A DNA stretch of 8,286 bases, taken from the NCBI GenBank assembly GCA_934700415.1, contig CAKUXN010000026.1, positions 1 to 8,286 on the forward strand, written 5' to 3'. Shown piece after piece: positions 5,312 through 8,286 of this stretch. The notes below the pieces were generated by a model. That model was given only the letters and a program-made list of their open reading frames with translations. It had not been told where the DNA came from and made no database searches. The translations under genes and the position numbers were made by a program. Numbering within the stretch: position 1 is the first letter of the stretch; the number at the start of each line of letters is the position of its first letter. Source of the stretch: an uncultured Candidatus Saccharibacteria bacterium. Lineage in GTDB: Bacteria > Patescibacteriota > Saccharimonadia > Saccharimonadales > Saccharimonadaceae.

Positions 5312-7009
5312 TTAATATGAGCATTTACCAGTGTTTGGAGCTTTAGGGATAAAAATATTTTTTTCATCATTAATGTTATTTGCGGTCAAAGTCACAAGGA
5401 CTCCGTCGCCACGCAGGTCTTCAGCTACTGGCACCAGCATTATTTCAGTATCGGAATCGATATCACTAACCGTAATCAGTTTTTCATTAGTTAATCCTAG
5501 AATTTCCCCATTTACGATAACTATAGTTTTTTCTCCAGTAGCCATAAACTCGATTTTGATTTCCTTTTCTGAAATTCTTTCACTTTTAGTTATCTCTAAA
5601 GTTGGTTTTGCCGCAATTTCGGCGTTTTCTTCAACGCGTGGCAAGGAATCAAAACGCCCCATAATATAATCCGTGAGTAGATTTAATTCATCAAAATCTG
5701 TCACTACTTTACCGCCAGTACTATTTGCAAGGTTTTCATATTCATAAGCCACAGATTCATTTGTAATAATATAAAAATTCACTGGGTCGATCTGTTTGCT
5801 TAATTTTATGACATCATCTAAAATAACGCCATCACGGTCGGGAGCGAGAAACCCAGCATCCGTTAAAACCACAAGTGATTTAGTCGAGCCGAATTTCCAG
5901 TTCAAACTCTTCATCATTTTAAGTGAGCTAGAAAGTAGAGATTCAGGATCGTCGCCACCACCATCCGCCACAATTCTCTCCAATTCTCTTTCAAAAATTT
6001 CTCGTGTGCAACTTTCAAAATCGCAGTGCGAGAAAGGCTCGTAAGGATCGGCCAAATCACGATAATCATAAAGTGCAACTCTGCCACCTGCATCTAGAGT
6101 TTCTACAGCTAAACGTAAGGCTTCAGTTTTATATTGTTCGATCATCCCCGCCATCGAACCAGTGGAATCAATTAAAAAAGCAGTATCGTGTGGAGAGCTT
6201 ATATGATTTTCAATCCCAAAAAATTTTGTGATTTTATCATAAATCACGCGAGAGGCGTCCTCGTATAAATTTTCCGAAACATAATTAATGTGGTCGGTGA
6301 TACTCAAATGAGAGCTACAAAAAACATCGCGTTTATTACACCAGGTCCCAACCTTGCCAGTATATGCTTCTGGTTCATATGGAATATAAGCGCCTAGCAG
6401 GCCTTTATAAGCTTGACAGTCTGGTACGTACATACGATAATCGGATAAGTTTTCATTACGGCAAGCAGATGGAATAATCCCCTTTCCTTCTGGCAAATGT
6501 AATTTTGGATCACCAAAAGTCGCTGCATAAATTATTCGATCAGAATTTAAACTACTTAAAGCTTTTGAAACCACCATAGCCCCTTGCGAATAACCGCCAA
6601 TTACGAATTGTGTTTGGCGGCAAGAAGAATTATTAATTGTCGAAATGAGGTTTCTTACTCCAGTATTAACACTTTCGCCAAATTCAAACGCATCTCCCGC
6701 ACCAAAATATGCACCAAGCGTAACACCTAAATTATCAAGACCTACGCCAATAGCTGGATAATCTAAATCCACAAATTCGTAATTTAAGTTAGCGGTTTGA
6801 AGTTTTTCTTCAATACTATTTTTAAAAGCTAAATAATTTTGATCGCTCCATCGTTCTCCACCCGAACCTCGCGCAAAAATCAATTTTAAGTCTGGACAAA
6901 CTTCCGCCTTGACTGATGGTATTATGGATGAAAGTGTATTTGCAACACCTGCTACAATCGCAATAGTCACGACTATAAGGCGTTTAATTGATGTATAGAT
7001 TTTTTTCAT
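5312..7009 (-). CDS. Secreted cutinase-like serine esterase fused to a von Willebrand A domain
   Basis: The protein has 565 residues. The N-terminus has basic residues, a hydrophobic core (11-31) and a signal-peptidase-like site after SVKA (about 35). The cutinase domain (about 37-262) starts CPDLKLIFARGSGG. It carries the nucleophile elbow GYSQG (Ser141), Asp228 in CNKRDVFC, and a His at 240 in DHINY. Cys224 and Cys231 are seven apart with the Asp four after the first, exactly as in fungal cutinases; Cys38 and Cys130 fit the other conserved disulphide. The VWA domain (about 274-455) has a MIDAS-like DSTGSM (281-286), GGGDDPES (350-357) and LTDAG (Asp384). An Ig-like beta region (about 467-553) follows, then APNTG (557-561) and only four more residues. 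Cutinases hydrolyse carboxylic esters such as cutin, lipids or mycolates; VWA domains bind partners through a metal. The start is set by GGAGG (7020-7016), six bases upstream. Substrate unknown. Confidence 0.9.
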   Translation of the reverse strand: MKKIYTSIKRLIVVTIAIVAGVANTLSSIIPSVKAEVCPDLKLIFARGSGGERWSDQNYLAFKNSIEEKLQTANLNYEFVDLDYPAIGVGLDNLGVTLGAYFGAGDAFEFGESVNTGVRNLISTINNSSCRQTQFVIGGYSQGAMVVSKALSSLNSDRIIYAATFGDPKLHLPEGKGIIPSACRNENLSDYRMYVPDCQAYKGLLGAYIPYEPEAYTGKVGTWCNKRDVFCSSHLSITDHINYVSENLYEDASRVIYDKITKFFGIENHISSPHDTAFLIDSTGSMAGMIEQYKTEALRLAVETLDAGGRVALYDYRDLADPYEPFSHCDFESCTREIFERELERIVADGGGDDPESLLSSSLKMMKSLNWKFGSTKSLVVLTDAGFLAPDRDGVILDDVIKLSKQIDPVNFYIITNESVAYEYENLANSTGGKVVTDFDELNLLTDYIMGRFDSLPRVEENAEIAAKPTLEITKSERISEKEIKIEFMATGEKTIVIVNGEILGLTNEKLITVSDIDSDTEIMLVPVAEDLRGDGVLVTLTANNINDEKNIFIPKAPNTGKCSY

Positions 7010-7041
7010 GATATACCTCCGTTATTTAATTGTGTGTCAGA

Positions 7042-7069
7042 TTAATACACGTCCATTTAAAAAATACAA
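7042..7069 (-). promoter_or_regulatory. Possible promoter of the cutinase-VWA gene
   Basis: TTGTAT (7069-7064) and TATTAA (7047-7042) on the minus strand are 16 bases apart, with three and four consensus matches respectively. The +1 near 7035 would give a leader of about 25 bases carrying GGAGG at 7020-7016. This is clearly weaker than the other promoters in the window, so the gene may be expressed at low level or need an activator. It lies back to back with the dCMP deaminase promoter. Confidence 0.3.
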
Positions 7070-7086
7070 CCCCCCACCTTTGCTTA

Positions 7087-7110
7087 TGGTATAATTGACT
7101 AAACAGGAGG
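7087..7110 (+). promoter_or_regulatory. Extended -10 promoter and ribosome site of the dCMP deaminase gene
   Basis: TGG then TATAAT (7087-7095) is a perfect extended -10 box; no -35 box is seen 16-18 bases upstream. Transcription would start near 7102, giving a leader of about 13 bases. AGGAGG at 7105-7110 lies four bases before ATG 7115. Confidence 0.75.
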
Positions 7111-7114
7111 CTAC

Positions 7115-7666
7115 ATGGACCAAAAACAACGCGAGTGGGACGAATATTTTATGAAAATTGCCGAAACGGTTGCGCTTAAATCAAAAGACCCTTCATCCAA
7201 AATGGGTTGTGTAATTGTTGATCAAAATAAACGCGTTGTATCACTCGGTTATAATGGTATGCTTCAAGGCGCTGATGAATCAAAAATGACGCTCAGCGAG
7301 CGCCCCATGAAATATTATTTCGCTATTCATTCCGAAATGAACGCTTTGATTTTTGCAAAACGCGACCTTACTGGTTGCACAGTATACAATCGTGTTGCCA
7401 CTTGTGAAAATTGTCTAAAATATTGTCTTCAAGCTGGCATCAAACGTTTCGTCTATGAAGAGCTGCGCGTTAAATCACATTCAACCGATCGCGCTCACTC
7501 CATGACCAATATAGAAACTGACGAGGCAATTATCCGTTTGCTTAGTTCAATGCCAGAAGTCGAAACACTGAATCTTACAAATGGTAAAACATACATAGAA
7601 GATATTTTAGCTTCCTATCCGCAAGATTCAGCTGAGTACCAACGCCTGGCCAAATGGGTTAATTAA
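7115..7666 (+). CDS. dCMP deaminase / ComE-type cytidine deaminase family protein
   Basis: The protein has 183 residues. It belongs to the zinc-dependent cytidine/deoxycytidylate deaminase family. The probable reaction is dCMP to dUMP, feeding thymidylate synthesis. The zinc and catalytic residues are visible: His72 and Glu74 in AIHSEMNAL, and Cys97 and Cys100 in ATCENC, followed by LKYCLQAGIKRFVY. The family's usual PCxxC is TCENC here (Thr for Pro). The N-terminal block DPSSKMGCVIVD and LGYNG (44-48) fits the dCMP deaminase type and its nucleotide-binding region. A C-terminal part (about 122-183) extends beyond the core and may serve subunit contacts; I cannot assign it to a domain. The start has a strong ribosome site. 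The gene is probably monocistronic and converges on the uracil-DNA glycosylase gene. A deaminase acting on another cytosine nucleotide is possible. Confidence 0.87.
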   Translation: MDQKQREWDEYFMKIAETVALKSKDPSSKMGCVIVDQNKRVVSLGYNGMLQGADESKMTLSERPMKYYFAIHSEMNALIFAKRDLTGCTVYNRVATCENCLKYCLQAGIKRFVYEELRVKSHSTDRAHSMTNIETDEAIIRLLSSMPEVETLNLTNGKTYIEDILASYPQDSAEYQRLAKWVN

Positions 7667-7775
7667 GCTTTTTAAGTTTACGTTCTAGTCTAAGAAACAT
7701 TAAGTAAATTGCTATGGCGGACAGAATTACGCTACAACTTCTTGTTCCATAAATTCCTTTATTAAATTTTGTATT
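7659..7775 (-). pseudogene. Start-less fragment resembling a surface-protein membrane-anchor tail
   Basis: On the minus strand, a 38-codon open stretch without a plausible start codon encodes FNKGIYGTRSCS, then a hydrophobic helix (VILSAIAIYLMFL), then RLERKLKKLN and a stop at 7659-7661. That order is the layout of a sorting or anchor tail: short motif, membrane helix, basic end. The FNKGIYG start could be a worn APNTG-type motif, but this is inference. The fragment overlaps the last 8 bases of the dCMP deaminase gene at a TTAATTAA palindrome. It may be a remnant of a lost surface-protein gene, or chance coding in AT-rich DNA. Confidence 0.3.
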
Positions 7776-7818
7776 TTAATTATAAAATCACAACCTTAAA
7801 ACAAACTAAAAAGGAATT
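7752..7818. repeat. Inverted repeat with inner AT hairpin, possible bidirectional terminator
   Basis: AATTCCTTT (7752-7760) and AAAGGAATT (7810-7818) form a perfect 9-base inverted repeat. An inner hairpin, ATTTTA/TAAAAT, lies at 7773-7778 and 7783-7788. The right arm is followed by CTTTTT on the plus strand, and the left arm itself ends in a T run when read with its complement. The repeat lies between the convergent dCMP deaminase and uracil-DNA glycosylase genes, where a shared terminator is expected. The long loop and AT-rich stem make this weak. Confidence 0.35.
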
Positions 7819-7822
7819 CTTT

Positions 7823-8286
7823 TTACCAATTAATCTCTGACATGTCATGAGATTTTAAGAATTCATTGCATTTGCTAAAATGATGATTGCCAAAGAATCC
7901 GGCGTGCGCCGATAACGGTGAAGGATGTGGCGATTCCAAAATCAAATGTTTTGAACTATCAATGAGCGATTTTTTGTTTCGTGCGTCTCTCCCCCATAAA
8001 ATAAAAACGAGATGCGGCCTTGTTTTATTTAGGTATTCAATTGTTGCCGTGGTGAAAATTTCCCAACCTTTATCGCGATGTGAGCCTGCTTTATGTGCTT
8101 CCACTGTAAGGACGGTATTAAGTAGCAGTACACCCTGTTTTTGCCAATTTCTTAAGCTTCCACGCGGATTGTTGTGATGCCCTATATCATTATCAATTTC
8201 TTTATAAATATTAATTAGCGAGGGTGGAATCGGTTGTGAATTTGGTACTGAAAAAGCTAGGCCTTCTGCTGCGCCAGGTGTATGAT
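7823..8286 (-). CDS. ung: Uracil-DNA glycosylase, family 1 (5' part beyond the window)
   Basis: The frame is open to the window edge; 153 C-terminal residues are visible of an expected total near 220-230. Ung removes uracil from DNA to start base-excision repair. The visible part begins with the final His of the GQDPYH water-activating loop (the catalytic Asp itself is just outside). It continues HTPGAAEGLAFSVPN, PIPPSLINIYKEI, NPRGSLRNWQKQGVLLLNTVLTVEAHKAGSH, GWEIFTTATI, LVFILWGRDA, and the catalytic HPSPLSAHAGFFGNHHFSKCN leucine-loop region. All are canonical family 1 signatures. An internal ATG at 8104 is not the true start, because conserved sequence continues upstream of it. The stop TAA is at 7823-7825. 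The neighbouring dCMP deaminase also concerns deoxyuridine nucleotides, though the two genes are convergent. Confidence 0.95.
   Translation of the reverse strand, partial: HTPGAAEGLAFSVPNSQPIPPSLINIYKEIDNDIGHHNNPRGSLRNWQKQGVLLLNTVLTVEAHKAGSHRDKGWEIFTTATIEYLNKTRPHLVFILWGRDARNKKSLIDSSKHLILESPHPSPLSAHAGFFGNHHFSKCNEFLKSHDMSEINW

Noticed and set aside
7887..8177. Plus-strand 96-codon ORF
   Set aside because: It is fully antisense to uracil-DNA glycosylase, whose motifs are unmistakable.
1..8286. CRISPR array, tRNA/rRNA genes, insertion sequences, prophage or anti-phage operon
   Set aside because: No direct repeat series, cloverleaf-like sequence, transposase motif, terminal inverted repeats or recognisable defence gene were found on either strand.
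1..8286. Alternative genetic code (UGA as glycine), as in some other CPR lineages
   Set aside because: UGA ends the UPF0371 gene and the 152-residue gene at sensible positions, and no gene has internal UGA at conserved glycines.

Overview
The window is AT-rich, gene-dense bacterial DNA. The organism is probably a member of the Candidate Phyla Radiation, most likely Candidatus Saccharibacteria (TM7). This is inferred from gene style: short intergenic spaces, small uncharacterised proteins, an APNTG-type C-terminal motif on a secreted protein, and start codons placed directly at predicted transcription starts. No rRNA or tRNA is present to prove it. UGA reads as stop, for example at the ends of the UPF0371 gene and of the 152-residue membrane protein.

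Layout. On the plus strand at 36/39-1502 is a full-length UPF0371/DUF1846 protein with its own promoter. Its 3' end overlaps tail to tail with a minus-strand membrane protein (1452-1910). Everything from there to 7009 is on the minus strand. In transcription order this is: a secreted cutinase-like hydrolase fused to a von Willebrand A domain (7009-5312), typA/bipA (5272-3458), a frameshifted small membrane-protein gene (3346-3102), a TatD-family nuclease (3083-2346), a candidate 50-residue overlapping ORF (2389-2237), a conserved-looking 101-residue protein (2258-1953), and the 152-residue membrane protein. A divergent promoter region (7010-7114) separates the cutinase gene from a plus-strand dCMP deaminase gene (7115-7666). 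The window ends inside a minus-strand uracil-DNA glycosylase gene (7823 to beyond 8286).

The regulatory architecture is unusually regular. Five promoters carry a TG-extended -10 box (TGnTATAAT or TGnTAAAAT). In three of them (typA, tatD, 152-residue protein) the start ATG begins exactly six bases after the -10 hexamer, so the predicted mRNA starts with the start codon and has no ribosome binding site. In the other two (UPF0371, dCMP deaminase) the leader is only about 13-17 bases and carries a strong AGGAGG.

Functionally, dCMP deaminase and uracil-DNA glycosylase both act in dUMP/uracil handling, TatD in DNA metabolism, and BipA in ribosome assembly and stress. The most distinctive gene is the cutinase-VWA protein. 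It has complete cutinase catalytic and disulphide residues, a MIDAS-like metal site, and an APNTG motif placed at the very end without the usual membrane tail. A start-less fragment at 7659-7775 encodes what looks like exactly such a tail (hydrophobic helix plus basic end). For an epibiont, a secreted esterase with an adhesion domain could act on the host envelope; this is a hypothesis.
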